DNA from: Azospirillum brasilense
GTDB taxonomy: Bacteria; Pseudomonadota; Alphaproteobacteria; Azospirillales; Azospirillaceae
Assembly (NCBI RefSeq): GCF_003349955.1
Contig: NZ_QLKQ01000057.1
Span: 1-48,475 of the forward strand
Reading direction: 5' to 3'
DNA: 48,475 nt
Within the stretch, counting starts at the first letter, position 1; each line of letters starts with the position of its first letter. Below, one piece after another: positions 8,956 to 16,776 of the stretch. The notes beneath the pieces are model-generated. The model was not told the origin of the DNA and made no database searches. It saw only the letters and a list, made by a program, of their open reading frames with translations. Both the position numbers and the translations under genes were made by a program.

Positions 8956-9435
8956 TTACGGACCGCCGGCCGCGCTCCACGGATCGGGAGCGGTCACTTC
9001 ATAGGGCTGGGCGACGCCGCCCATCGACATCGCGTGGACGGAGTTGCTGCTGAAACCGCAGGCCTGCTCCGGGTTCACGCCGCTGTTGGGGCGGAAGGCA
9101 TAGGGGCGCGGGGCATCGGGCGACACCGAGGTCGCCTTGGTGCGCACGACCAGCCCGTGGCCCGACGGAACGCTCTGCTCCACCCAGACCCACAGGACGT
9201 CCGGGTTGTCGCGGAAGCGGGCCAGCAGGGTGGACAGCGCTTCCGTGCAGGCGGCGTGGTCGAGCTGGTGGGCGCCGCGGTCGATGATCGCCGAGGCGGG
9301 TCCGGACGAGGACGCGTCCGCAGGGTTCCAGGTAAACGCCATGAGACCGGACAGCGCGATGCCAGCGATGGAGGTTCCCCAGAGGACACCGGAGTCGAAA
9401 CCGGAATCGTCGTGACGGCTCGAATGATCGCGCAT
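8956..9435 (-). CDS. Hypothetical protein with one N-terminal membrane segment
   Basis: A 159-residue protein of unknown family. Residues about 18-37 form a single hydrophobic segment (VLWGTSIAGIALSGLMAFTW). The remainder is a polar, presumably periplasmic domain with two Cys residues that could form a disulfide (one in DHAACTEAL, one in EQACGF). The ATG at 9435 is chosen because AGAGGGA lies 6 bases upstream. It runs convergent to the diguanylate cyclase gene, with 21 bases between the two stops, and has no operon partner. I do not recognise any domain. Confidence 0.65.
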   Translation of the reverse strand: MRDHSSRHDDSGFDSGVLWGTSIAGIALSGLMAFTWNPADASSSGPASAIIDRGAHQLDHAACTEALSTLLARFRDNPDVLWVWVEQSVPSGHGLVVRTKATSVSPDAPRPYAFRPNSGVNPEQACGFSSNSVHAMSMGGVAQPYEVTAPDPWSAAGGP

Positions 9436-10013
9436 CGTGGTCCCTCTACAAAACACTCAACCGCTGCAACCGGCGTCTGCGTGTCCCCATCTTTTTGACA
9501 GGAAGGCAGGCCCGTGACGTTGATCCAGGACAAGCACCTCACGGCCTCGCCCAGTTCGTTGTTTATTGTGCACCGCAACATCGGCCCGTCAACACCCGCC
9601 GCAAGCATGGCAGGGCTGATTCCGCGCGCTTTCACGCCCGCGTGGCGATGAACGCGGCAATTTGCCGCTCCTCCGTGCCGGAGCACCGTGACGACCGGCG
9701 GATACGCCGTCGGCCGGTAGGTCCCCAGACAACGGGACCGGCGGCGTCATGGTTCCCCGCCGCCGTCCGATTCGCCAACAAAGTCAGTTGGTTATATTTA
9801 CGCACATTCAGGATTACAAACGAATGGGGTCCTTCAATCCCACGCCCGGCCCACGCCCGGCGGATCGATTGCGGACGCGTTGATGCCATTCCCTTTCACC
9901 CGCGCCGGCGCCGCGCGCTATGGTGCGCCCGGCGACCGGCGGACCGGCAAGAGTCCGGGGCGCCCACAAGACGAGCACGAAGACAAAGAGCACGAGAACC
10001 GGAAGGGACGAGC
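9436..10013. other. 578-base gap without a recognisable gene
   Basis: The region lies between a minus-strand gene start and a plus-strand gene start, so it should hold both promoters. A GC hairpin (GGCGGCG/CGCCGCC) lies near 9741-9768 and an AT-richer patch near 9775-9830 with TTGGTTATATTT. Open frames across it have no family features and no good ribosome site. I see no tRNA or known riboswitch pattern. Confidence 0.5.
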
Positions 10014-11081
10014 ATGAGTGACGAGACCCCCAGCCGCCGCGCCGCCGCGGCCTTCGCCCAGACCGCGGAATCCGGAACACCGGTCCCCTTCGCCGATCTG
10101 GTGGCGCTGCTGGAGCGCATCTTCCTGCGCCACGGCACGTCGGAGCGGGTGGCGGCGATCCTGGCGGAGAACTGCGCGTCCTGCGAGCGCGACGGCTCGA
10201 CCAGCCACGGCGTGTTCCGCATTCCCGGCTATGTCGGCTCGCTGAAGAGCGGCTGGGTGGACGGGCGGGCCGAACCGACGGTGGAGGAGGCCGGTCCCGC
10301 CTTCCTACGCGTCGACGCCGCCAACGGCTTCACCCAGCCCGCCTTCCTGGCCGCCCGCGACCGCTTCCTGGCGATGGTGCGCGACAACGGCGTCGCCGTG
10401 ATGGCGATCCGCAACTCCCACCATTTCAGCGCCCTGTGGCCGGATGTCGAGCCCTTCGCGCGGGAAGGGCTGGTGGCGCTCTCCTTCGTCAACAGCTTCG
10501 CCTGCGTCGTGCCGCCGGGCGGCAAGGCCGCCGTCTACGGCACCAACCCGATGGCCTTCGCCACCCCGGTGGCCGGCGGCGACCCGATGGTGTTCGATCA
10601 GGCGGCCAGCTCCATGGCCAACGGCGACGTGCGCATCGCGGCGCGCGAGGGGCACAGCATCCCCGCCGGCTCCGGCGTGGACCGCGACGGCAAGCCGACC
10701 ACCGACCCCAAGGCCGTTCTCGACGGCGGCGCCTTGCTGCCCTTCGGCGGCCACAAGGGCGGCTCCATCGCCTTCATGATCGAGGTGCTGGCGGCGGCGC
10801 TGACCGGCGGCAAATACTCGCGCGAGGTCGACTGGTCGGCCCATCCCGGCGCCGAGACGCCCTGCACCGGACAACTCTTCATCGTCATCGACCCGGAGCG
10901 CGGCGGAACCGGAGCCTTCGCCGACCGCGTCGCCGGCCTCATCGGGAACGTCAAGGAAGCGGGGCAGGACCGCATGCCGGGCGAGCGCCGCTACGCCCGC
11001 CGCGCCCGCACCCTGCGCGACGGCATCCCGCTGGCCCCCGCCCGGCTGGCCGAGCTGCGCGCCCTGGCCGGCGACGCCTGA
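10014..11081 (+). CDS. Ldh family NAD(P)-dependent oxidoreductase
   Basis: A 355-residue member of the malate/L-lactate dehydrogenase (LdhA-type, non-Rossmann) superfamily, which includes ureidoglycolate dehydrogenases and the piperideine/pyrroline-2-carboxylate reductases. Family marks seen: SHGVFRIPGY near residue 62, catalytic His in RNSHHFSALW, cofactor-loop NPMAFATP and the GGHKGGSIAFMIE segment. It should reduce a 2-oxo or cyclic imino acid with NADPH, but the exact substrate is not readable. The start at 10014 has AAGGGA 7 bases upstream and gives the family length; the frame stays open for 173 codons further without homology. The amidase gene follows after 37 bases, so the two are likely co-transcribed. 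Confidence 0.85.
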   Translation: MSDETPSRRAAAAFAQTAESGTPVPFADLVALLERIFLRHGTSERVAAILAENCASCERDGSTSHGVFRIPGYVGSLKSGWVDGRAEPTVEEAGPAFLRVDAANGFTQPAFLAARDRFLAMVRDNGVAVMAIRNSHHFSALWPDVEPFAREGLVALSFVNSFACVVPPGGKAAVYGTNPMAFATPVAGGDPMVFDQAASSMANGDVRIAAREGHSIPAGSGVDRDGKPTTDPKAVLDGGALLPFGGHKGGSIAFMIEVLAAALTGGKYSREVDWSAHPGAETPCTGQLFIVIDPERGGTGAFADRVAGLIGNVKEAGQDRMPGERRYARRARTLRDGIPLAPARLAELRALAGDA

Positions 11082-11118
11082 TATCCCCTCGCTCCTTCAC
11101 ATCCGGTCGGTTCCCGCC

Positions 11119-12459
11119 ATGACGACGCCCACCATCGCCACCCTGTCCCGCCAGCTCGACGATGGCGCCACCACCAGCCGCCAGCTCGTCGATTCCGCCC
11201 TCGCCGCCATCGCGGCCGGGGGCGAGGAGGCGCGCAAGACCTACACCGCCCTGCACGCCGATCAGGCCCGCGCGGCGGCGGACGCCCAGGACCTGCTGCG
11301 CCGGGCCGGGCAGCACCTCTCGCCGCTGGCCGGCCTGCCGATCTCGGTCAAGGACCTGTTCGACGAGGCCGGGCACGTCACGCGGGCCGGGTCGCGGGCA
11401 CTGGAGGGCGCCGCCCCCGCCGCCCGCGACGCCGACGCGGTGGCCCGGCTGCGCGCCGCCGGGGCGGTGGTCGTGGGACGGACCAACATGACGGAGTTCG
11501 CCTTCTCCGGCGTCGGCATCAACCCCCATTACGGCACCCCCGGCAACCCCACCGATCCCGCGCGCATCCCCGGCGGCTCGTCGTCGGGCGCCGGGGTGTC
11601 GGTGGCGGCGGGCCATGTCCCGCTGGCGCTGGGCACCGACACGGGGGGCTCGATCCGCATTCCGGCGGCGCTCTGCGGCATCGTCGGCTTCAAGCCGACG
11701 CAGCGCCGGGTGTCGCTGCGCGGCGCCCTGCCGCTGTCCTGGTCGCTGGATTCCATCGGGCCGCTCGCCCACACGGTGGAATGCTGCGCCATCGCCGACG
11801 CCGTCCTGGCCGGCGAGGCGGAGTGGGTGCCGCCGCCGGTCGGGCTGGCCGGGCTGCGCTTCGCCGTGCCGCAGACGGTGGTCCTCGACGGCATGGAGGA
11901 TGCGGTGGCGGGCGCCTTCGACGCCGCCTGCCGCCGCCTGTCCGAGGCCGGGGCGCGCATCGTCGAGATTCCCATGGCGGAGCTGGCGGAGATCGGCCCG
12001 GCCAACGCCAAGGGCGGTCTGCCCGCGGCGGAGGCGGCCCACTGGCACCGCGACCTGCTGGCCGAGAAGGGCGACCTCTACGACCCGCGCGTCCGCGTCC
12101 GCATCGAGCGCGGCCGGACCATGAGCGCCGTCGATTACATCGAGGTGGCGCAGCGCCGCGCCGACCTGATCGCCCGAACCGACCGGACCACGGCGGACTA
12201 CGACGCGCTGCTGATGCCGACCGTGCCGCTGCTGGCGCCGCGCATCGACGCCTTCGCCGAGGACGCCGACTTCGCGCGTCTGAACCTGCTGCTGCTGCGC
12301 AACTGCGCCCTGTTCAACTTCCTGGACCGCTGCGCCATCAGCCTGCCGATGCAGCGGGCCGGCGAGCTGCCCAGCGGCCTGATGCTGGTGGGTGCGGCCG
12401 GTGCCGACCGCCGCCTGCTGTCCATTGCCGCCGCGGTGGAGCCGGTGGTGGGCGCCTGA
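11119..12459 (+). CDS. Amidase (amidase-signature family)
   Basis: A 446-residue enzyme with the full Ser-cisSer-Lys machinery: Lys78 in ISVKDLF, Ser154 at the head of the GGSSSG signature and the nucleophile Ser178 in TDTGGSIRIP, at the spacing seen in GatA-like amidases. It hydrolyses a carboxamide to acid and ammonia; the substrate is unknown. It is unlikely to be the tRNA amidotransferase subunit because no gatB or gatC lies nearby and the C-terminus differs. It follows the Ldh-family gene, and a gamma-glutamyltransferase lies opposite, so the neighbourhood points to nitrogen release from amides or modified amino acids. No signal peptide is seen. Confidence 0.88.
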   Translation: MTTPTIATLSRQLDDGATTSRQLVDSALAAIAAGGEEARKTYTALHADQARAAADAQDLLRRAGQHLSPLAGLPISVKDLFDEAGHVTRAGSRALEGAAPAARDADAVARLRAAGAVVVGRTNMTEFAFSGVGINPHYGTPGNPTDPARIPGGSSSGAGVSVAAGHVPLALGTDTGGSIRIPAALCGIVGFKPTQRRVSLRGALPLSWSLDSIGPLAHTVECCAIADAVLAGEAEWVPPPVGLAGLRFAVPQTVVLDGMEDAVAGAFDAACRRLSEAGARIVEIPMAELAEIGPANAKGGLPAAEAAHWHRDLLAEKGDLYDPRVRVRIERGRTMSAVDYIEVAQRRADLIARTDRTTADYDALLMPTVPLLAPRIDAFAEDADFARLNLLLLRNCALFNFLDRCAISLPMQRAGELPSGLMLVGAAGADRRLLSIAAAVEPVVGA

Positions 12460-12491
12460 AAAAACGGGGGCGGTGCCCTCGGCCCGCCCCC
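12459..12491 (-). terminator. Terminator of the gamma-glutamyltransferase gene
   Basis: On the minus strand an 8-bp GC stem (12466-12473 with 12484-12491) is followed by six T residues. It lies just past the transferase stop. The T tract overlaps the last base of the amidase stop codon on the plus strand, and the hairpin may also slow transcription from that side. Confidence 0.8.
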
Positions 12492-12492
12492 A

Positions 12493-14079
12493 TCAGAATC
12501 CCAGGGCGCAGCCGTCCTTGCGATGGTCCGAGCCGGCGATCAGCAGGCCGGCGGCGTGGTCGATCCAGATCGCCTGCCCGCCGCCCATCGGCTCGTCCCG
12601 GCGGACCACCGCGTGGCCGCGGCGCGCCAGCTCCGCCGCGGTGTCCTCGGCCACGGTGGGCTCGATCTCCAACACGCCGTTGAAGGCGAAGCTGCGTGGC
12701 TGGTCGATGGCGGTCTGGACGTCCAGCCCGCGGTCGAGCACCGCTGACACGAAGGCGCCGTGCCCGGCCGCCTGATAATGGCCGCCCATCACGCCGAAGG
12801 GGCAGACCGCGCGCCCGTCCTTGCGGATCAGGCCGGGGATGATGGTGTGCAGCGGGCGGCGGCGCGGCGCCAGGGCGTTGGGGTGCCCCTCGGTCAGGCG
12901 GAAGGAGGTGCCGCGGCTGTGCAAGAGGACGCCGGTCGCCGGGTCGAGCTGGACGCTGCCGAAGCTGTGGAAGATCGAGTTGATGAAGGAGATGGCGTTG
13001 CCGTCGCGGTCGACCACGCTGAGGCAGACCGTGTCCTTGTGCTCCGCCTCCGTCCACAGCGCAGGGGTCCGGGCGCAGGCCGGGTCGATGCGGCGGCGCA
13101 GGGCCGCCGTCGCCTCCGCCGACAGCAGCGCCGTAACGGCCTCCGACCCGCCCTCTCCCACAAGGACGTCGCGGTGGTGGTAGGCGAGCTTGGTCGCCTC
13201 GGCGTGCAGATGGTGGCGGTCGGCGTCGCCGACCGAGGGCGACAGGTCGAAGCCGCCCAGCGCGTTCAGGATCATCAGCGCGGCGAGGCCCTGGCCGTTC
13301 GGCGGGCATTCCAGGATCTCGTAGCCGCGGTAGTCGGTGGCGATGGGCGTCACATACGCCGCCCCGTCCTGCGCCGCCGCGAAGTCGTCCAGCGTGTGCA
13401 GCCCGCCGCGGGCGCGCAGGAAGCCGACCAGCGAGTCCGCCGTAGCCCCCGTATAGAAGGCGGCCGCCCCGTGCGCTGCGATGTCCCGCAGCCGTTGGCC
13501 GAGCCGCGGCTGGGTATGGCGTTCCCCGGCGCGCGGCGCGCGGCCGCCGGGCAGGAAGACGGCGCGGCAGCCCTCGTCCGCCGCCAGCAGGGGGACCGCC
13601 GCCGCCCAGTCCTGGGCGACCCGCGGAGAGACGCCGTAGCCCTCCTCGGCGTAGCGGATGGCGCGATGGAAGACCCGGTCGAGCGGCAGCCGCCCATGGT
13701 CGGCGTGCAGCCGTGTCCAGGCGGCGACGGCACCCGGCACGGTGACCGCGTGGGCGCCGTGGCGCGGGATCTCGCCGGTGACGCCCAGCCCGGCCAGACG
13801 CTCCACGCTCGCGGCGGCGGGAGCGCGCCCGCTGCCGTTCAGGGCGACCACCGGCCCATTCGCCGGAGCGTAGAGGGCGAAGGCATCGCCGCCGATGCCG
13901 GTCATGTGCGGCTCGACCACGCATTGCACCGCGACGGCGGCGATGGCCGCGTCCACGGCGTTGCCGCCCGTCGCCAGGATGTCCAGGGCCGCCGCGCTCG
14001 CCAGCGGGTGCGAGGTGGCCACCGCGGCCTCCGTCGCCACCAGCGCCGACCGCCCGGGCCGGCAGAAGTCACGCATCAC
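12493..14079 (-). CDS. ggt: Gamma-glutamyltransferase family Ntn-hydrolase
   Basis: A 528-residue protein of the gamma-glutamyltranspeptidase family. The family N-terminus is clear (ATSHPLAS, GGNAVDAAIA, PHMTGIGGD). The self-processing nucleophile is Thr350 in HKDTVCLSVVD, followed by DGNAISFINS, and the small-subunit motif GVMGGHYQAAGH is present. It should cleave itself into two chains and transfer or hydrolyse gamma-glutamyl groups. No signal peptide is visible, unlike periplasmic E. coli GGT, so a cytoplasmic paralogue acting on another acyl-amide is possible. Start: GTG at 14079 has GGAGG about 10 bases upstream; the next codon is ATG and could also serve. It converges on the amidase gene. 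Confidence 0.88.
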   Translation of the reverse strand: MMRDFCRPGRSALVATEAAVATSHPLASAAALDILATGGNAVDAAIAAVAVQCVVEPHMTGIGGDAFALYAPANGPVVALNGSGRAPAAASVERLAGLGVTGEIPRHGAHAVTVPGAVAAWTRLHADHGRLPLDRVFHRAIRYAEEGYGVSPRVAQDWAAAVPLLAADEGCRAVFLPGGRAPRAGERHTQPRLGQRLRDIAAHGAAAFYTGATADSLVGFLRARGGLHTLDDFAAAQDGAAYVTPIATDYRGYEILECPPNGQGLAALMILNALGGFDLSPSVGDADRHHLHAEATKLAYHHRDVLVGEGGSEAVTALLSAEATAALRRRIDPACARTPALWTEAEHKDTVCLSVVDRDGNAISFINSIFHSFGSVQLDPATGVLLHSRGTSFRLTEGHPNALAPRRRPLHTIIPGLIRKDGRAVCPFGVMGGHYQAAGHGAFVSAVLDRGLDVQTAIDQPRSFAFNGVLEIEPTVAEDTAAELARRGHAVVRRDEPMGGGQAIWIDHAAGLLIAGSDHRKDGCALGF

Positions 14080-14109
14080 GATGGGGCGCCCTCCGGGACG
14101 GGAAACGGG

Positions 14110-14367
14110 TCAGTGCGGGTCGCGGCGCAGGGGAATGACGCGGCGGTTCCGGACCTCCGGCTCCTTCGCGGCGTGGATCTGCACCTTCTTGAGCTGGATG
14201 ACGTACCGCTCCGCGCCGTTGACCATCACGGCGATGACCGTCGGCCCGTTCGCCCAGTCGCTGGGCACGAGATGAAGTTCCTTGATGCGGGCGGTTCCGG
14301 CGGTCAGCTCCGCAAGGTCGAGAACCTCGTCCCCGGCGCGGAACCCCAGATATTCATCGACGATCAT
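14110..14367 (-). CDS. Small conserved-looking hypothetical protein, 85 residues
   Basis: An 85-residue soluble protein of unknown family with a mixed beta-like pattern (KELHLVPSDW, TVIAVMVNG, ERYVIQLKKVQ) and a basic tail. No signal peptide or membrane segment is seen. It ends 30 bases before the gamma-glutamyltransferase start on the same strand, so the two may be transcribed together. Codon usage matches the neighbours (G or C at most third positions), which supports a real gene. The ribosome site is weak. Confidence 0.6.
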   Translation of the reverse strand: MIVDEYLGFRAGDEVLDLAELTAGTARIKELHLVPSDWANGPTVIAVMVNGAERYVIQLKKVQIHAAKEPEVRNRRVIPLRRDPH

Positions 14368-14419
14368 GGTGTCCGGCGGCAGTGTCTTGGCGGCAGTGAC
14401 CCCAAGCCTATCAGCACGG

Positions 14420-14461
14420 CGGGCGGCGGGCCACCGTGCAGGCCGCCGCCCGGCGCTTTTT
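14420..14461 (+). terminator. Hairpin with T tract on the plus strand
   Basis: A perfect 10-bp stem (14420-14429 with 14443-14452) is followed by GCGC and five T residues on the plus strand. All neighbouring genes are on the minus strand, so either it blocks antisense transcription or an undetected plus-strand transcript ends here. As a minus-strand terminator for the DUF1513 gene it lacks a T tract. Confidence 0.4.
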
Positions 14462-14492
14462 CATAGGGGACTTACGGACGGCGCCTCAGGTG

Positions 14493-14526
14493 ATGAAGCG
14501 AGTCATATGGCGAAACGAGTCATATG
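14493..14526. repeat. 17-base tandem duplication at the DUF1513 gene end
   Basis: Two adjacent 17-base copies (14493-14509 and 14510-14526) share CGAGTCATATG and most of the rest. The gene stop codon lies in the downstream copy. Because 17 is not a multiple of three, the duplication changes the reading frame of the last residues. Confidence 0.75.
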
Positions 14527-15627
14527 ATTGTCCCAGCGGAAGTCGGCCAGCCGTAGACCGTCGCCCGGCAGGTCCGGCGCCGCGCCGACCGTCCGGAGAG
14601 TGCCCAGCCCGCTGCTCGCCAGAAAACCGTCGCCGTCCGGGGCGATGCCGCAGCCGTCGGGCAGCGCCGCCGACCCCAGCCACGCGCCGGTGGCGTCGTC
14701 CCACAGCCCGATGATGCCGCCCTTGGGCGAGCTGGCCGCGACCTTGCCCTTGTCGGCGGCGACGCTGCCGATGTAGCCCTCGAAGCGGGACAGCTCGTCG
14801 TCCGGAGTCTCGAACAGGCGCACCGCGCCGCCGCCCGGACGGTGCGTGCCGGTCAGCGGCTGGAGCATGCCGACGGGCCGTTCGTCCTGCGCGCCGAAGG
14901 CGATGCCGCCGTCGGCCAGGGCGGCGATGTGGCGGATGCCGAGGTTGGCGTGCTCCTCCGGCAGGCGGACCTGATCGAGCAGCTTCCCGCTCGCCACCTC
15001 GACGTAGGTGATCGAGGAGTCCATCTCGTCCAGGTTCAGCTTGGCCCGGCCGGTGTCCGGGTGGGTGATGACGCCGCCGTTGCCGACCGCCAGCACCGTG
15101 CCGTCCGCGATCATCAGAAGCTCGTGCGGCCCCAGCCCGTGGGTCGGCATCGCGCCGACGCGGCGGTAGCCGTCCATGGCGTCGTAGATGCCGATCGACC
15201 CGGTCTCGCGCGGCACGTCGTCCTCCGCCACGTAGAGCAGCCGCCCGTCGGTGGAGAAGGCGCCGTGGCCGGTGAAGCGGCGGTCTTCCGGCGCGCGGAC
15301 CACCGGCCCCGGGCGCCCGTCAACCAACGACAGCGGCATGAACCAGCGGCCCGGACGGCGGGCGAAGGCGACCGCCTCGGCCCGCGTCGGGTGAACGACG
15401 ATGCCGTGGGCGCGGCCCGGCGTCGGGGTGGTGAAGCGCACGCTGCCGACCCCGTCCAGCGCCGCCACGCCATAGTCCGGCGATGCCGCCGCGGTGGCGT
15501 AGGCGTTGAGGAACAGGGTGCCCCCCGCGGTCTCCGCCCGCGCCGGCCCCAGGAGGGCGCCCAGCAGACCGCCACCAAGCAGGCCGCCACCGATTAAGAG
15601 CAGGGTGCCCCGGCGGGTCGCGTCCAT
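14503..15627 (-). CDS. DUF1513 protein, Tat-type exported beta-propeller-like
   Basis: A 374-residue exported protein of the DUF1513 family (COG3490), a group of unknown function that typically lies beside imelysin genes. The N-terminus has a twin-arginine motif (ATRRGTLL) followed by a Gly/Leu-rich stretch and an AlaArgAla cleavage region. The body has repeated strand patterns with HG, GHGAFS, GLGPHEL and a C-terminal RWDNHM, in line with a seven-bladed propeller. It ends the five-gene periplasmic iron locus, starting 3 bases after the second imelysin gene. It may bind a metal or a partner of the di-heme protein; that is inference. The last residues were altered by a 17-base duplication. Confidence 0.85.
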   Translation of the reverse strand: MDATRRGTLLLIGGGLLGGGLLGALLGPARAETAGGTLFLNAYATAAASPDYGVAALDGVGSVRFTTPTPGRAHGIVVHPTRAEAVAFARRPGRWFMPLSLVDGRPGPVVRAPEDRRFTGHGAFSTDGRLLYVAEDDVPRETGSIGIYDAMDGYRRVGAMPTHGLGPHELLMIADGTVLAVGNGGVITHPDTGRAKLNLDEMDSSITYVEVASGKLLDQVRLPEEHANLGIRHIAALADGGIAFGAQDERPVGMLQPLTGTHRPGGGAVRLFETPDDELSRFEGYIGSVAADKGKVAASSPKGGIIGLWDDATGAWLGSAALPDGCGIAPDGDGFLASSGLGTLRTVGAAPDLPGDGLRLADFRWDNHMTRFAI

Positions 15628-15630
15628 CGC

Positions 15631-16743
15631 TCAGTCTCCATCCAGTTCGTTGAAGCCGATGCTAATGTCCAGCAGCGGCGCGACGGTGCCGGTCAGCAGG
15701 TTGCGCAGGTCCTTGGCCCGTTGCAGGGTGGCCTCCACGGTCTTGCGCTTGGCCGGATCGGCGACGGCGACGTTGATCGGCGCGGGGATCGCCTCGGCGG
15801 CGCGGATCGCGGCGGTGAAGCCGTCCTCCAGCGCGCGGCGGGCCTGGGCGCCGGGGTCGCCGGCGGGCAGCAGGGCGGTCAGGCCGGGACCGCCGCCCTC
15901 GCCCAGCAGCAGGGCGCGCAGGGCCTCCAGGTTGATGCGGACGTTGCGGGCCGACTGGCCGCTGCGCAGCGCCTCGGCCACCGCCGGCTTGGCCTCCCCG
16001 GCGTTGGGGCCGAGCGGCGCCAGAAGCTTCTGGTCGGCGACCACCTGAAGGGCGGTGAGCGACCCGGTGAACAGGACGTTGACCGCCGACCCGGCGTCGG
16101 GGCCGAGCGCGGTCGGCTCCCCGGCGGTCAGCGGCGCCTCCAGTGCCTTCCAGCCGTCGCGGACCTCGCGGGCGATGGCGAGGACGTTCTGCGCCACCGC
16201 GGCGGCCAGCGCGCCGCGGAAGCGCCCGGCCTCGTCCCCTTGGAACGACGCGGCGGTGACGCCCTCGTCGAACAGCAGCCGCTCCAGCGCGGTCAGCCCC
16301 TGCACCGCGGCGCTCTGGCGGGCCAGCCCGCCCGGCTCCAGCAGCTTCGGATCGCGGGCCTTCAGCATGGCGAGGATCTGGCGCTGCACCACCCCGGCCC
16401 GCTCCGGCCAGAAGGCGATGCGGTCGGCCCGCAGCTCCATCGACAGCGGCCCGGCGCGCAGGTGCTGGACGCCGGCCCAGGCGTCGTAGACGGCGCGGTG
16501 GGCGGCGCGGCAGCTCTCCAGCCCGTCCGCGGTCGGCGCCGCGGCGAACTGGGCCAGCCGCTCCGCGTAGATGCCGGCGGCGGCGGCCAGCGCGTCGAAG
16601 CGTGGCAGGGCATGGGTTCGGACCAGACCGCCCAGCACGGCGGCGTCTCCCGCCGGCTCCCACGCCGCCAGGGCGACGCGGCCCGGCAGGAGGATCGACA
16701 GGGCGGCGGCCGACATCAGGCCGATCATGCGGCGGCGTTGCAT
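15631..16743 (-). CDS. Imelysin-like periplasmic protein lacking the GxHxxE histidine
   Basis: A 370-residue exported protein of the imelysin (peptidase M75) superfamily, closest in pattern to the COG3489 group. Signal peptide: about residues 1-27 (MQRRRMIGLMSAAALSILL, then GRVALA). The body is helical and Ala/Leu rich. Where the classic family has GxHxxE, this protein has GLTALE with Thr151 in place of His, so metal binding through that motif is doubtful. The ATG at 16743 has AGGTGA upstream; an earlier in-frame ATG at 16764 would lengthen the signal n-region. It lies between the di-heme oxidoreductase and DUF1513 genes. Its role is probably structural or in iron/heme handling, unproven. Confidence 0.85.
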   Translation of the reverse strand: MQRRRMIGLMSAAALSILLPGRVALAAWEPAGDAAVLGGLVRTHALPRFDALAAAAGIYAERLAQFAAAPTADGLESCRAAHRAVYDAWAGVQHLRAGPLSMELRADRIAFWPERAGVVQRQILAMLKARDPKLLEPGGLARQSAAVQGLTALERLLFDEGVTAASFQGDEAGRFRGALAAAVAQNVLAIAREVRDGWKALEAPLTAGEPTALGPDAGSAVNVLFTGSLTALQVVADQKLLAPLGPNAGEAKPAVAEALRSGQSARNVRINLEALRALLLGEGGGPGLTALLPAGDPGAQARRALEDGFTAAIRAAEAIPAPINVAVADPAKRKTVEATLQRAKDLRNLLTGTVAPLLDISIGFNELDGD

Positions 16744-16776
16744 CTCATCACCTATGCCATTCAAACCGTGTGGACT

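Noticed and set aside
12338..13924. 528-codon minus-strand frame within the gamma-glutamyltransferase region
   Set aside because: It is the same strand in another frame as the real enzyme and is made mostly of Arg, Gly and Pro.
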